Position numbers and translations under genes: made by a program. DNA of 64,000 nucleotides from Alphaproteobacteria bacterium (GTDB taxonomy: Bacteria; Pseudomonadota; Alphaproteobacteria; Micropepsales; Micropepsaceae), in contig CANIAL010000008.1 of assembly GCA_947465395.1 (NCBI GenBank), positions 39,232-103,231 on the forward strand, written 5' to 3'. This document shows, piece by piece, positions 44,762 to 54,470 of the stretch. Positions within the stretch are counted from its first letter, which is position 1, and each line of letters begins with the position of its first letter. The notes under the pieces are model-generated. The model had not been told where the DNA came from. It saw only the letters and a list, made by a program, of their open reading frames with translations, and searched no databases.

Positions 44762-45003
44762 CCGCGGAATAGCGGGATTTGCGTGCCCTTCGGCAAGATA
44801 ATTGTGCGGGGTGAAATAGCCCCCCCTCCCCACCCCCGAACCGGGGGCCACGCAAAAGCCTGTCCCCACCTTGTCCATGGGATTTCGCTGCGTGGTTTTG
44901 GTTCTTGATCCGGGTCTGGCGAGTCATGGCGTCAGTCTAACCCAGCCCGAGGTCATGCGGATAAGTCTTCATGTCCCGGACATGTTGACCCCCAGCGCGT
45001 GTC

Positions 45004-46203
45004 TCAGACATGCCCCAGCTTCTTGAGCAGCAGCGGCATGGTGAGGCCCTGGAAGACCACCGAGAAAACCACCACGCCAAAGGTCATGATCATGATGGCG
45101 TCGGCATAAGGCAGGCCAGCGGGCAGGGACAGCGCCAGCGCCAGGGCCAGCGCGCCGCGCAAGCCCCCCCACCACAGCACATGCTGGTCCTTGAGCGGAA
45201 TGGCCCAGCGTGAAGCACGGAATGCCGCGCTGAGCGGATAGACGGTGATCGCCCGCGCCGCCAGCACCAGGCCCACCGCCACCAGCAGCGGCCCCAAACC
45301 GAAATCCACGAAATGAATCTTGGCCACGGTCAGGCCGATCAGCAGGAAGATGATGGAATTGGCGATGAAGGCGGCGAACTCCCAGAACTCCATCAGGAAT
45401 TCGCGCTCGCGTTCCGAGAAGATTTTCACCACCGGATCGCTGGTCACAGCCAGGTTGCCCATCAGGAGGCCCGCGCTGACCGTCGCCAGCACGCCGGAAA
45501 AATGAAAATGCTCGGCCAGCAGGAATGCGCCATAGGCCGCCACCGTGGTCAGCGCCGCGCCCACCAGATGATCCGCCGTGCGGCCTGCCAGCAGCACCGC
45601 GCCGCCGCCCACGATCAATCCAGCCGCCACGCCGCCGCCCGCACTGGCCGCCAGCGACAGCAGCGCGCTGCCCGGATTCTGTCCCGCGCCTGGCGCCATC
45701 GCCCAGCCCAAGGCCAGCACGAACAGCACGGCGGCGACGCCGTCATTGAAAAGGCTTTCGCTTTCCACCAGCAGCCGCATGCGGCCCATGACCTTGAGAT
45801 CCTTGAACATGGCGATCACCGCCACCGGATCGGTGGCCGCGATCAGGACGCCGAACACCAGGGCTGATGCCATCGGCCAGCCCAGAATCGCCGCCATGCC
45901 GCCTGCCACCACCAGCGCCGAGATCACCACCCCCACCGTGCTGAGGATCAGGACCGGCAACATGTCGCGGCGCAGTTCGGCCCAGCGCAGACTCAATGCC
46001 GCTTCAAACAGCAGCGGCGGCAGGATCACCAGATAGATAAAGTCGTGGGTCAGCGCCGGTCCCGGCAATGGCTGCACCAGAGCCAGCGCGATGCCGGTGG
46101 CCACCAGGCCCACCGTGTAGGGGAGCGCCAAGCGGCGCGCGATCAGGGCGACCAGGATCGCCACGATCAGAAGTCCCACCGTTCCGGCCAGAATCGCGCC
46201 CAT
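45004..46203 (-). CDS. CPA1-type Na+/H+ antiporter
   Basis: 399 aa from the ATG at 46203. About 12 membrane helices. FEAALSLRWAEL, GVLIAATDPVAVIAMF and ESESLFNDGVAAVLF are the ion-binding and conserved blocks of NhaP-type antiporters, with the ND pair as ion ligand. It would expel Na+ or K+ in exchange for protons. It lacks the long cytosolic tail of some CPA1 proteins. A long hairpin element separates it from typA upstream. Confidence 0.9.
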   Translation of the reverse strand: MGAILAGTVGLLIVAILVALIARRLALPYTVGLVATGIALALVQPLPGPALTHDFIYLVILPPLLFEAALSLRWAELRRDMLPVLILSTVGVVISALVVAGGMAAILGWPMASALVFGVLIAATDPVAVIAMFKDLKVMGRMRLLVESESLFNDGVAAVLFVLALGWAMAPGAGQNPGSALLSLAASAGGGVAAGLIVGGGAVLLAGRTADHLVGAALTTVAAYGAFLLAEHFHFSGVLATVSAGLLMGNLAVTSDPVVKIFSEREREFLMEFWEFAAFIANSIIFLLIGLTVAKIHFVDFGLGPLLVAVGLVLAARAITVYPLSAAFRASRWAIPLKDQHVLWWGGLRGALALALALSLPAGLPYADAIMIMTFGVVVFSVVFQGLTMPLLLKKLGHV

Positions 46204-46287
46204 GCGGCAGCATAAAGCAGCCCAGGCGCGCTGGCTGCATGAATTTGCCCGCAAATACCGCGCTTCTAAGCGCGCAGGATTTTGGCT

Positions 46288-46396
46288 TAGCGCAGCGCGA
46301 GGATTTTTGCGGCATGGGCAGGAGCGACCCCCGGAGCGTGCGCAGGCACGTGAGGAGGCGCGACGAACCCATGACGCAAGAAATACCGCGCTGCTA
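46288..46396. repeat. Long imperfect hairpin element between typA and the antiporter
   Basis: TAGCGCAGCGCG...GCGGCATGGG on the left is mirrored by CCCATGACGC...CGCGCTGCTA on the right, with a small inner hairpin GTGCGCAGGCAC. The right arm includes the typA stop codon. AAATACCGCGC occurs both at 46254 and 46381, as flanking direct repeats. It is REP/MITE-like and may terminate typA transcripts. Confidence 0.6.
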
Positions 46397-48217
46397 GGCG
46401 TCGGCGGATTGCTTGGCGCGCTTGCGGAGATGCGGCTTCAGCTGACGCTTGCGAATGCGGATATTCAGCGGCGTCACTTCCACCAGTTCATCATCTTCGA
46501 TGTAGGCCATGGCCTGTTCCAGGGTCATGGGCACGATGGGCGTCAGCTTGACGGCTTCGTCCTTCGACGTCGTGCGAATGTTGGTGAGCTGCTTGGACTT
46601 GAGCGGATTGACGTCCAGGTCATTGTCCTTGGCGTTCTGGCCGATGATCATGCCTTCATAGACCTTGGCGCCGGTCGAGATGAACAGCTTGCCGCGTTCC
46701 TCGATGTACCAGAGGCCATAGGTGACGGCCTCGCCCTGTTCGGTGGAGATCAGGACGCCGTTGGTGCGGCCGCCCACGCTGCCCTTGTGCGGGGCAAATT
46801 CCAGGAACATGCGGTTCATCACGCCGGTGCCGCGCGTGTCGGTGAGAAATTCGCCGTGATAGCCGATCAGCCCGCGCGCCGGCGCATTGAACACCACCCG
46901 CGTCTTGCCCGCGCCCGTGGGGCGCATGTCGGTCATCTCGCCCTTGCGCATGGAAATCTTCTCGATGACGATGCCGGTATAGGCGTCGTCAACGTCCACC
47001 GTGACTTCTTCAATGGGTTCCAGTTTTTCGCCGTCCACGGTCTTGAAGATCACGCGCGGGCGCGAGATGGAAAGCTCGAAGCCTTCGCGGCGCATGGATT
47101 CAATCAGAACGCCTAACTGCAATTCGCCGCGGCCCGCCACTTCGAAATCGCCATCGCCGGTTTCGGTGACTTTCAGCGCCACATTGCCTTCGGCTTCGCG
47201 GAACAGGCGTTCGCGGATGACGCGGGACTGGACCTTGTCGCCTTCGCGCCCGGCATAGGGGCTGTCATTGACCGAGATGGTCATGGCCAAAGTGGGCGGA
47301 TCAATGGGATGGCTGGGGATGGGCGTGTCCACGGACAGGTCGCACAGCGTGTCGGCCACGGTGGCTTCTTCCAGGCCGGCAATGGCGACGATGTCGCCGG
47401 CTTCTGCCCGTTCCACCGGCACCCGCGCCAGGCCCCGGAAGGCCAAAAGCTTGGTGACACGGGTCTTTTCGATGATGGCGCCATCGCGGCTGAGGGCCTT
47501 GATGTTGCGGTTGGTGGTGATGACACCCGATTCGATGCGGCCCGTCAGAATGCGGCCCAGGAAATTGTCCGCTTCAAGCGTGGTCACCAGCATCTTGAAG
47601 GGATGCTCTTCGCCCGCCAGCTTCACGGGCTTGGGCGGCGGCACGTCTTCGACAATGCGCTGGAAGAGCGGCGTCAGATCTTTCCGCTCATCTTCCAGTT
47701 CATGCACGGCCCAGCCATTGCGGCCCGACGCGAAGAGGTGATGGAAGTCGAGCTGATAGTCGCTGGCTTCCAGGGCCAGGAACAGATCGAAGATCGATTC
47801 CAGTGTCTGCTTGGGTTCGGCGTCATGGCGGTCAATCTTGTTGACCACGACAATGATTTTAAGCCCAAGTTTCAAGGCTTTTGAGAGCACGAACTTGGTC
47901 TGCGGCATCACGCTTTCGGCCGCGTCCACCAGCAGCACCACGCCGTCCACCATGGAGAGAATGCGCTCCACCTCGCCGCCGAAATCGGCATGGCCGGGCG
48001 TGTCCACGATGTTGAGGCGCACGCCGTTCCATTCCACCGAGGTGCACTTGGCCAGGATGGTGATGCCGCGCTCGCGCTCCTGGTCGTTGGAGTCCATGGC
48101 GCGCTCGTCCATGTGCTGGTTTTCGCGCACGGAGCCGGATTGCTTGAGGAGCTGGTCCACCAGCGTGGTCTTGCCATGGTCGACATGGGCGATGATGGCG
48201 ATGTTGCGAATGTCCAT
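46394..48217 (-). CDS. typA: Translational GTPase TypA/BipA
   Basis: 607 aa from the ATG at 48217 ([17 protein letters not shown] is the family start; the upstream extension is noise). G1 [11 protein letters not shown]2 and G3 ([12 protein letters not shown]), and G4 VVNKIDR form the GTPase domain, followed by an EF-Tu-like beta-barrel, EF-G domains III and V, and the TypA-specific C-terminal domain. It is ribosome-associated and important in stress and cold growth. It is divergent from the RND efflux operon across a 440-base gap. Confidence 0.96.
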   Translation of the reverse strand: MDIRNIAIIAHVDHGKTTLVDQLLKQSGSVRENQHMDERAMDSNDQERERGITILAKCTSVEWNGVRLNIVDTPGHADFGGEVERILSMVDGVVLLVDAAESVMPQTKFVLSKALKLGLKIIVVVNKIDRHDAEPKQTLESIFDLFLALEASDYQLDFHHLFASGRNGWAVHELEDERKDLTPLFQRIVEDVPPPKPVKLAGEEHPFKMLVTTLEADNFLGRILTGRIESGVITTNRNIKALSRDGAIIEKTRVTKLLAFRGLARVPVERAEAGDIVAIAGLEEATVADTLCDLSVDTPIPSHPIDPPTLAMTISVNDSPYAGREGDKVQSRVIRERLFREAEGNVALKVTETGDGDFEVAGRGELQLGVLIESMRREGFELSISRPRVIFKTVDGEKLEPIEEVTVDVDDAYTGIVIEKISMRKGEMTDMRPTGAGKTRVVFNAPARGLIGYHGEFLTDTRGTGVMNRMFLEFAPHKGSVGGRTNGVLISTEQGEAVTYGLWYIEERGKLFISTGAKVYEGMIIGQNAKDNDLDVNPLKSKQLTNIRTTSKDEAVKLTPIVPMTLEQAMAYIEDDELVEVTPLNIRIRKRQLKPHLRKRAKQSADA

Positions 48218-48657
48218 GACTTTGAAACGCCCGATTCTGGTGGAATTGGCCGGGCTTATAGACGGGGCGGATGGGGGCGGCAATGCAAGCCACCAAAATG
48301 ACCCTTTTGCGACAATTAAATGTAGTATTTACAATGTATTAGAAGGAAAAATGAAAATTTCTCCATCCGGGTTCCGGCCCTGATTCGGGGACATTTGTGA
48401 GCGATTTTGGCCCTATATCAGCGGCTTGGAACCATGGGGGCCGCCGTCTTACGCCCGAAAGGGCTGTGGCGGCGCTGGAAAAACCCTGTTCCAGCGCACG
48501 GGTGGGACGAAATTGCATTCGCAATCTGCTATCTAGCTGCGAGGCGTTGGACAGTTTCAGGCTTGCCCTTTTTTTGGGGGGCTTTTTCGGAAGAGGGGAC
48601 GCTCGTGCTTAGGAAGTTTGGCGTGCGTAAGGAAATTTCGATGTCGGAGCAGGTCTA
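48218..48657. other. Divergent control region of typA and the efflux operon
   Basis: An AT-rich stretch (48310-48360) near typA probably holds its promoter. A 9-bp stem GCGCTGGAA/TTCCAGCGC lies at 48472-48497 in the efflux leader. A plus-strand open frame ends in TAATG at the adaptor start but lacks homology; I do not call it. Confidence 0.4.
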
Positions 48658-49872
48658 ATGAATCTTCAGGTCCAACCTCCGCGCACCGCATCCAAGCAGG
48701 GCGCCACCACCGGAAACGCGCGCCGCTACATCATCAGCTTTGCCGCATTGCTTCTTGTCCTGGGCGGCTATTATTGGTGGTCGCACCGCGCCCCGCCGCC
48801 GCGCCGCCCCAATCTGTCCGCGCCCGTGCGCGTGACGAACGCTGTGCAACGCAACATGGCGGTGGTCGAACACACGATCGGCACCGTGGTCGCCAATTCC
48901 ACCGTGCAGGTGACGGCCCGCGTGCTGGGCCAGCTTACCCAATCGCATTTCAAGGAAGGCCAGCTGGTCAAGAAGGGAGATCTGCTTTTCACGATTGACC
49001 CGCGACCCTATCAGGCGGCGCTGGAAAGCGCGCTGGCCACCCAGGCTTCCACCAAGAGCGCGGCAGACCGCAATGCGCGCCTGGCCACGGAAAACGCCAT
49101 CTCGGCCCAGGCCAATGAAACCGCCCAGGCCGCTTACCTGCAGGCCAAGGCCAATGCCGACACCGCGCGCCTCAACCTGGAATTCACCCAGATCCGCTCG
49201 CCCATAGACGGCAAGACCGGCCCCATTCTTTTGCAGCCGGGTAATCTGGTTTCGGTCAATGGCGTCACCCAGCCGCTGGTCGCCATCACCCAGGTGCAGC
49301 CCATCAAGGTTTCCATGGCGCTGCCCCAGTCCGACCTGCCGCGCATCCAGGCGCGCGCCCAACAGGGCGGGTTGCTGGCCTCTGTTGACCTGCATAACGT
49401 GGAAGGCGCGCCCATCAGCGCGCCGGTGGATTTCATTTCCAACGCCGTCAGCAACAGCGCCGGCACCATCGAGCTGCGCGCCACCTTACCCAACACCAAC
49501 ATGGCGCTGGTTCCCGGCCAACTGGTGGACGTCACCATCCAGCTCGCCGACATCAAGAACGCCACCGTGGTGCCGCGCGCCGCCGTCAATAACGGCCCGC
49601 AAAGCCAGTTCGTGTATGTGGTGGCCGCCGAGAACACGGTCGAGATGCATCCCGTCAAGGTGCTGTTCGACGATGGCAAGAACATGGCCATTGAAAGCGA
49701 CGTGGCGCCCGGCCAGACCGTGATCATTGACGGCGCCCTGCGCGCCTTGCCTGGCGGGAGGGTGCGCGTCGTGCGCGGCAATCCGGGTGAACGCGGCGCT
49801 GCCGGTCCGGGCGGCGCACGCGCGGGCAAGGGCGGCAAAGGCCGCGGCGCACGCGCGGCAGCCGCCGAATAA
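48658..49872 (+). CDS. RND efflux periplasmic adaptor (HlyD/MdtA type)
   Basis: 404 aa. An N-terminal membrane anchor (about 25-42) leads to a lipoyl half (VTARVLGQLTQSHFKEGQLVKKGDLLFTIDPRPYQAAL), an alpha-hairpin (about 120-160), the second lipoyl half (IRSPIDGKTG) and beta-barrel domains. The C-terminus is Gly/Arg/Lys-rich (380-404). It joins the inner-membrane pump to an outer-membrane channel, which is not encoded nearby. The gene lies 55 bases before the pump gene. Confidence 0.93.
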   Translation: MNLQVQPPRTASKQGATTGNARRYIISFAALLLVLGGYYWWSHRAPPPRRPNLSAPVRVTNAVQRNMAVVEHTIGTVVANSTVQVTARVLGQLTQSHFKEGQLVKKGDLLFTIDPRPYQAALESALATQASTKSAADRNARLATENAISAQANETAQAAYLQAKANADTARLNLEFTQIRSPIDGKTGPILLQPGNLVSVNGVTQPLVAITQVQPIKVSMALPQSDLPRIQARAQQGGLLASVDLHNVEGAPISAPVDFISNAVSNSAGTIELRATLPNTNMALVPGQLVDVTIQLADIKNATVVPRAAVNNGPQSQFVYVVAAENTVEMHPVKVLFDDGKNMAIESDVAPGQTVIIDGALRALPGGRVRVVRGNPGERGAAGPGGARAGKGGKGRGARAAAAE

Positions 49873-49926
49873 TTTCGTCCAGGCCTTTCACGGCCAGTGG
49901 TTTTTAAAGATCAGAAGGCGCCCGTC

Positions 49927-52900
49927 ATGAACATCTCCCGGATTTTCATCGAACGCCCGGTTCTCACCACATTGGCGATGGCCGCCTTGGTGATTTTCGG
50001 CATCTTTGGCTATGCCAGCCTGCCGGTCAGCGACCTGCCCAATGTGGACTTCCCCACCATCACGGTGAATGCAGGGCTGCCGGGCGCCGATCCCGACACC
50101 ATGGCGTCCGGTGTCGCCGCGCCGCTGGAAAACCAGTTCTCAACCATCGCCGGCATCGATTCGATGACATCCTCGTCGCGCCAGGGAGGCACCAGCATCA
50201 CCATCCAGTTCACGCTGGACCGCAACATCGACAGCGCCGCCCAGGACGTGCAGGCCGCGATCAGCGCCGCCACCCGCCAGCTTCCCCGCGCCATGCCCTC
50301 GCCGCCCACCTTTCGGAAGGTGAATCCGGCCGACTTCCCGGTGATGTTCATCGCGCTGACATCCGACACAATCGCGCGCTCGGCGCTGGACGAATATGCG
50401 GAAACCTTGCTGGCCCGCCAGATTTCCACCATCAGCGGCGTGGCCGATGTCAGCGTCTTCGGCAATTCCAAATATGCCGTGCGCGTGCAGGCCGATCCCG
50501 ATGCCCTGGCCGCGCGCCAGATCGGCATTGATACGCTGTCCAACGCCGTCTCCAGCTCGAACGTCAACTTGGCGACGGGCGCGCTGAACGGTTCGGTGCA
50601 GTCTTCCACCATACATGCCAACGGCCAGCTCAACAGCGCCGCCGAGTTCAACAACCAGGTGATCGCCTATCGCAACGGCTCGCCCGTGCGCCTGAAGGAT
50701 GTCGGCAAGGCCATTGACGGCTACCAGAATCCCTTTGGCGGCAGCTGGTTCCGGGGCAAGCAGGCTATCGTGCTGTCCATCAGCCGCCAGCCCGGTTCCA
50801 ACACCGTGGCGGTGATTGCCCGGGTGCGGGAGATTCTGCCGCATTTCCAGGAAGGCCTGCCCAAGGCCGCGCACCTAGAGGTGATCTATGACCGCAGCCA
50901 CAACATCCGCGATGCCATCAACGATGTGCAGCTGACGCTTTTGATAGCGGCCGCACTGGTGGTGGGAGTGATTTTCATTTTCCTGCGCCGCGTCACGGCA
51001 ACTCTCATCCCCTCGCTGGCGCTGCCCATCGCGGTGGTGGCAACCTTTGCCGGCATGAGCGTGATGGGCTTCAGCCTAGACAATCTTTCACTGATGGCGC
51101 TGACGCTATCGGTGGGCTTTGTGGTGGATGACGCCATCGTGATGCTGGAGAACATTGTCCGGCACATCGAGCATGGCGAGAAGCCCTACGAAGCGGCCAT
51201 GAAAGGCTCGGTGGAAATCGGCTTTACCATCCTGTCCATGACAGTGTCGCTAGCCGCCGTCTTCATTCCCATCGTCTTCATGGGCGGCATTGTGGGCCGG
51301 CTGCTGCACGAATTCGCCGTCACCATTATCATCGCCATTCTTTTCTCGGGCGTGATCTCGGTGACGCTGACGCCCATGCTGTGCGCGCGCATCCTCAAAA
51401 GCGAGGAAGGCCAGTCGCGCAATTTCTTCTATCGCTGGAGCGAAGACGGCTTCAACGCCATGGCCGGCGCCTATCAGCGCACCCTGGCCTGGAGCCTGGC
51501 ACACCGCCCGGTCATCCTGGGCGTCTTTGTGGCGTCCATCGTTGCCTCGATCGCGCTTTTTGCCGTCATGCCGCAGGATTTCCTGCCCGCCGATGACGGC
51601 GGCCGCCTGACGGGACAGATCCAGGCCCAGAACGGCACGTCTTCGCCCCAGATGCAGCGCTACCTGGAGGAAGTGACGCGGGTCATCAACAATGATCCCA
51701 ATGTCGAGGGCGTCTTCGCCCAGATCCAAGGCGGCAACGGCACCGCCGGCTCCAATGGCGCCTTCATGCCCATCATCGTCCTGAAGCCGCGCGCCGAGCG
51801 CAAGCTGTCGGCCGACGAGATCATCCGCGAATTGCGCCCCAAGCTGAACCGCTTCCCAGGCGTGAATGTGTTCCTGACCAATCCGCCCACCATCCGCATC
51901 GGCGGGCGCGGCTCGCGCTCCCAGTACCAGTACACCATGCAGGACCTGGACCTGACGGAACTGCAGGTGGTGTCCGACCGCCTGATGAACCAGATGCGCT
52001 CCATGCCCGATTTTGTGGACGTGAATTCCGATCTGGATGCGGTGATGCCCGCGGTGCAGGTCAAGATCAACCGCGACCGCGCCGCCGCTCTGGGCGTTAA
52101 CCCGCAACAGATCGAAACCGCGCTCAGCGAAGCCTTCAGCGGCCAGCAGGTCTCCCAGATCAACACATCTGCCAACCAGTATGTGGTGATCTTGGAATTG
52201 CTGCCCGAATTCCAGGCCAGCCCCGCATCGCTGCAGCGGCTCTACATTACTTCCAACACCGGCCAGCTGGTGCCGCTGTCAGCGGTGACCACAATGGAGG
52301 CCGGTACCCAGCCGCTCTCGGTCAACCATTCCGGCCAGGTGCCGGCCGTGACCCTGTCCTTCGACCTGCCGCCCGGCAAGGCGCTGTCGGACGCTGTGAC
52401 CGCCATCCGAGAAGCCAGTGAAGCCGCCGGCATCCCGGATTCGGTGACGGCGTCGTTCCAGGGCACGGCGGCGGCTTTCCAAAGCTCGACCCAGAATATG
52501 AGCACGCTGCTCTTCATCGCCATGATCGTGGTCTACATCATCCTGGGCATTCTCTATGAAAGCTTCATCCACCCGCTCACCATCCTGTCGGGCCTACCCT
52601 CGGCGGCGTTGGGCGCGCTGCTGACGCTCTATATCTTCGGCGTGCCTCTTACCCTCTACGCCTTTGTGGGCATGATCATGCTGATCGGCATCGTCAAGAA
52701 GAACGCTATCATGATGATCGACTTCGCGCTGGAGCGTCAGCGCGCCAACGGCATCGCGCCGGAACAGGCGATCTATGAGGCGGCCATCACCCGCTTCCGC
52801 CCCATCATGATGACCACCATGGCGGCCATGATGGGCACCCTGCCCATCGCGCTGGGCCTGGGCACGGGCGCCGAGTCCCGCCGTCCGCTGGGCCTGTGCG

Positions 52901-53040
52901 TGGCGGGCGGGCTTTTGCTCTCCCAGTTGCTGACGCTCTACATCACGCCGGTGATCTATACCTACCTGGATCGCCTGGGTGACCGCTTCCGCATCTTCGG
53001 CAGCCGCAAGACACCGGAAGCCCACGCCGCCGCAGAATAA
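49927..53040 (+). CDS. RND multidrug efflux permease (MdtB/MdtC type)
   Basis: 1037 aa from the ATG at 49927 (MNISRIFIERPVLTTL is the family start). Twelve membrane helices with two large periplasmic loops. FVVDDAIVMLENIVRH in TM4 holds the proton-relay Asp pair; GTLPIALGLGTGAESRRPLG is the conserved late segment. It would export drugs, bile-like or aromatic compounds using protons. The single permease suggests a homotrimer, unlike the MdtBC heterotrimer. Confidence 0.94.
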   Translation: MNISRIFIERPVLTTLAMAALVIFGIFGYASLPVSDLPNVDFPTITVNAGLPGADPDTMASGVAAPLENQFSTIAGIDSMTSSSRQGGTSITIQFTLDRNIDSAAQDVQAAISAATRQLPRAMPSPPTFRKVNPADFPVMFIALTSDTIARSALDEYAETLLARQISTISGVADVSVFGNSKYAVRVQADPDALAARQIGIDTLSNAVSSSNVNLATGALNGSVQSSTIHANGQLNSAAEFNNQVIAYRNGSPVRLKDVGKAIDGYQNPFGGSWFRGKQAIVLSISRQPGSNTVAVIARVREILPHFQEGLPKAAHLEVIYDRSHNIRDAINDVQLTLLIAAALVVGVIFIFLRRVTATLIPSLALPIAVVATFAGMSVMGFSLDNLSLMALTLSVGFVVDDAIVMLENIVRHIEHGEKPYEAAMKGSVEIGFTILSMTVSLAAVFIPIVFMGGIVGRLLHEFAVTIIIAILFSGVISVTLTPMLCARILKSEEGQSRNFFYRWSEDGFNAMAGAYQRTLAWSLAHRPVILGVFVASIVASIALFAVMPQDFLPADDGGRLTGQIQAQNGTSSPQMQRYLEEVTRVINNDPNVEGVFAQIQGGNGTAGSNGAFMPIIVLKPRAERKLSADEIIRELRPKLNRFPGVNVFLTNPPTIRIGGRGSRSQYQYTMQDLDLTELQVVSDRLMNQMRSMPDFVDVNSDLDAVMPAVQVKINRDRAAALGVNPQQIETALSEAFSGQQVSQINTSANQYVVILELLPEFQASPASLQRLYITSNTGQLVPLSAVTTMEAGTQPLSVNHSGQVPAVTLSFDLPPGKALSDAVTAIREASEAAGIPDSVTASFQGTAAAFQSSTQNMSTLLFIAMIVVYIILGILYESFIHPLTILSGLPSAALGALLTLYIFGVPLTLYAFVGMIMLIGIVKKNAIMMIDFALERQRANGIAPEQAIYEAAITRFRPIMMTTMAAMMGTLPIALGLGTGAESRRPLGLCVAGGLLLSQLLTLYITPVIYTYLDRLGDRFRIFGSRKTPEAHAAAE

Positions 53041-53053
53041 GAGAAGAGCAGTA

Positions 53054-53794
53054 TCAGAGGCTGGCCTGCACCCTTGTGCGGGCCAGCCGGTCAAACGGCC
53101 CTGCCAGCAGCAGCCCGGCGGCAAAGCCGCCCAGATGCGCCTGCCAGGCGATCAATCCCACCGTGCCGCCCGCGCCCATGCCGGTCAGCCCCGCCGCCAG
53201 GTTGACGCCAACCCAGACCAAGGCGAACAGCAGCACCTGGCGCGACAGGGTGGGCGCCATGGGTCCACTCTGTAATCCACCCAGCCCTTGCATCATGTCG
53301 CGCTGGGCCGGCAGCAGCCGAAGGCCCGCCGCGGTCAAGCCGGAAATCGCCGCCGAAGCCCCGATCACCGGCACCAGCGACCCCATGTTGAGGGCCAGAT
53401 GCGCCCCGGCGCCCGCGATGCCGCAGATGATGAAGAAGGCCAGGAACAGAAGCGCGCCATAGCGGCGGGCCACGATGGGGCCAAAGGCCAGCAGCCAAAG
53501 ACAGTTAATCGCCAGATGGGTGAAATCATTGTGCAGGCCCATGTAACTGACGAACGGCACCGCCCGGTCCAGAAGGCTGCCCGGGTCCACGTCATGGCTG
53601 GCCAGGAAGGCGCGGCTGTAGCGCGCCGGGATGAAGGCGTACTGGTTGATCAGCGCGTCCGACAAGGTGGGCGAGGCCAGGGCGCGTATCCCATGGGCGG
53701 CGGCCAGGGCGCCAATCAGCCCCACCACCACGCCCGGCACGCGGAACATGGGCTGGCGACCGGGGCCGGGCATCTGGGGCTGCAGGAAAGCCAT
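53054..53794 (-). CDS. Rhomboid-family intramembrane serine protease
   Basis: 246 aa with about six membrane helices. HNDFTHLAINCLWLLAFG holds the conserved loop-helix His/Asn residues. The catalytic serine is probably S147 in VIGASAAISG (GASA rather than the common GASG), paired with H220 in WQAHLGGFAAGLL. It cleaves membrane proteins within or near the bilayer. It is convergent with the efflux pump gene (13-base gap). Confidence 0.85.
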   Translation of the reverse strand: MAFLQPQMPGPGRQPMFRVPGVVVGLIGALAAAHGIRALASPTLSDALINQYAFIPARYSRAFLASHDVDPGSLLDRAVPFVSYMGLHNDFTHLAINCLWLLAFGPIVARRYGALLFLAFFIICGIAGAGAHLALNMGSLVPVIGASAAISGLTAAGLRLLPAQRDMMQGLGGLQSGPMAPTLSRQVLLFALVWVGVNLAAGLTGMGAGGTVGLIAWQAHLGGFAAGLLLAGPFDRLARTRVQASL

Positions 53795-54059
53795 GGCCTA
53801 TATCTAAGGTGAGGCCGGGACGCGCACCAGAGGCGGGCTGACCCAAGCTGAAACAGTTTGGCTTCCGTTTTGGTTCAGAAGTCCGTCCAGGGACAGGGAC
53901 GGGACGAACCGCGCGCCACGGCCCGAATCCTGAAATGCAGGCAAGAAGCGGCGTCCCGCGCTGCTTTTGTGCCAGCCCGGTACGCAAAGTCCTAACGGGC
54001 AATTAAGGACTGGCACGGCGGTTGCTCTGTAGGCCACGAGCAATAACGGAACGGCCAAC

Positions 54060-54464
54060 ATGACCCACGCCAAGACACTTCTGACCGCCATCATCGCCGC
54101 CAGCGCCATTCTGGACGCTTCCCCGGCCTTTGCGGCAGGCAACTGGTCCGATTCCGGCGCCTATAACGGCGGCGGCTCTGCCCAGCAGAACACGCCTTCC
54201 AATTTCGCCCTGCGCGATTCCAACAACAACCTGACCATGGTGAACGGCCAGTTTACCTCAGGCTCCTTCAGCCAGCAGAGCGGAGCGCAAAACGCCAGCG
54301 CCGGAGTTGGCACGGGGGGGGCAGGGTCTTCATACGGACAGGCCTCGGCGATCGGCAACTCGCTCAACGTGGTCACGGTCGGAATGAACAACACAGTCAT
54401 CGTCGACTCCAGGCAGACCAATACCGGCAACCAGACAGCAAGTGTTGATCTGAACAGTCACTGA
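54060..54464 (+). CDS. hfaA: Holdfast anchor protein HfaA (curlin-like)
   Basis: 134 aa with a signal peptide ending at AFA-A. The mature part is Asn/Ser/Gly/Gln-rich, with curlin-like patterns (YGQASAIGNSLNVVTVGMNNTVIVDSRQTNTG). HfaA polymerises on the cell surface to anchor the holdfast polysaccharide in Caulobacter. The next two genes are HfaB- and HfaD-like, which supports the call. A run of eight G (54314-54321) lies mid-gene; the frame is intact at this length. Confidence 0.8.
   Translation: MTHAKTLLTAIIAASAILDASPAFAAGNWSDSGAYNGGGSAQQNTPSNFALRDSNNNLTMVNGQFTSGSFSQQSGAQNASAGVGTGGAGSSYGQASAIGNSLNVVTVGMNNTVIVDSRQTNTGNQTASVDLNSH
54314..54321 (+). repeat. Poly-G(8) tract inside hfaA
   Basis: Eight consecutive G within the coding sequence. 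Such tracts are prone to slippage and can switch reading frames on and off. Confidence 0.9.
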
Positions 54465-54470
54465 ATTTGA

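Noticed and set aside
44797..45003. C-rich stretch with CCCCCGAACCGGGGG
   Set aside because: A simple GC hairpin without the other boxes of the dispersed element family.
48407..48658. Open frame ending in TAATG at the efflux adaptor start
   Set aside because: No homology, and the frame crosses a stable hairpin; the coupling-like TAATG could be chance.
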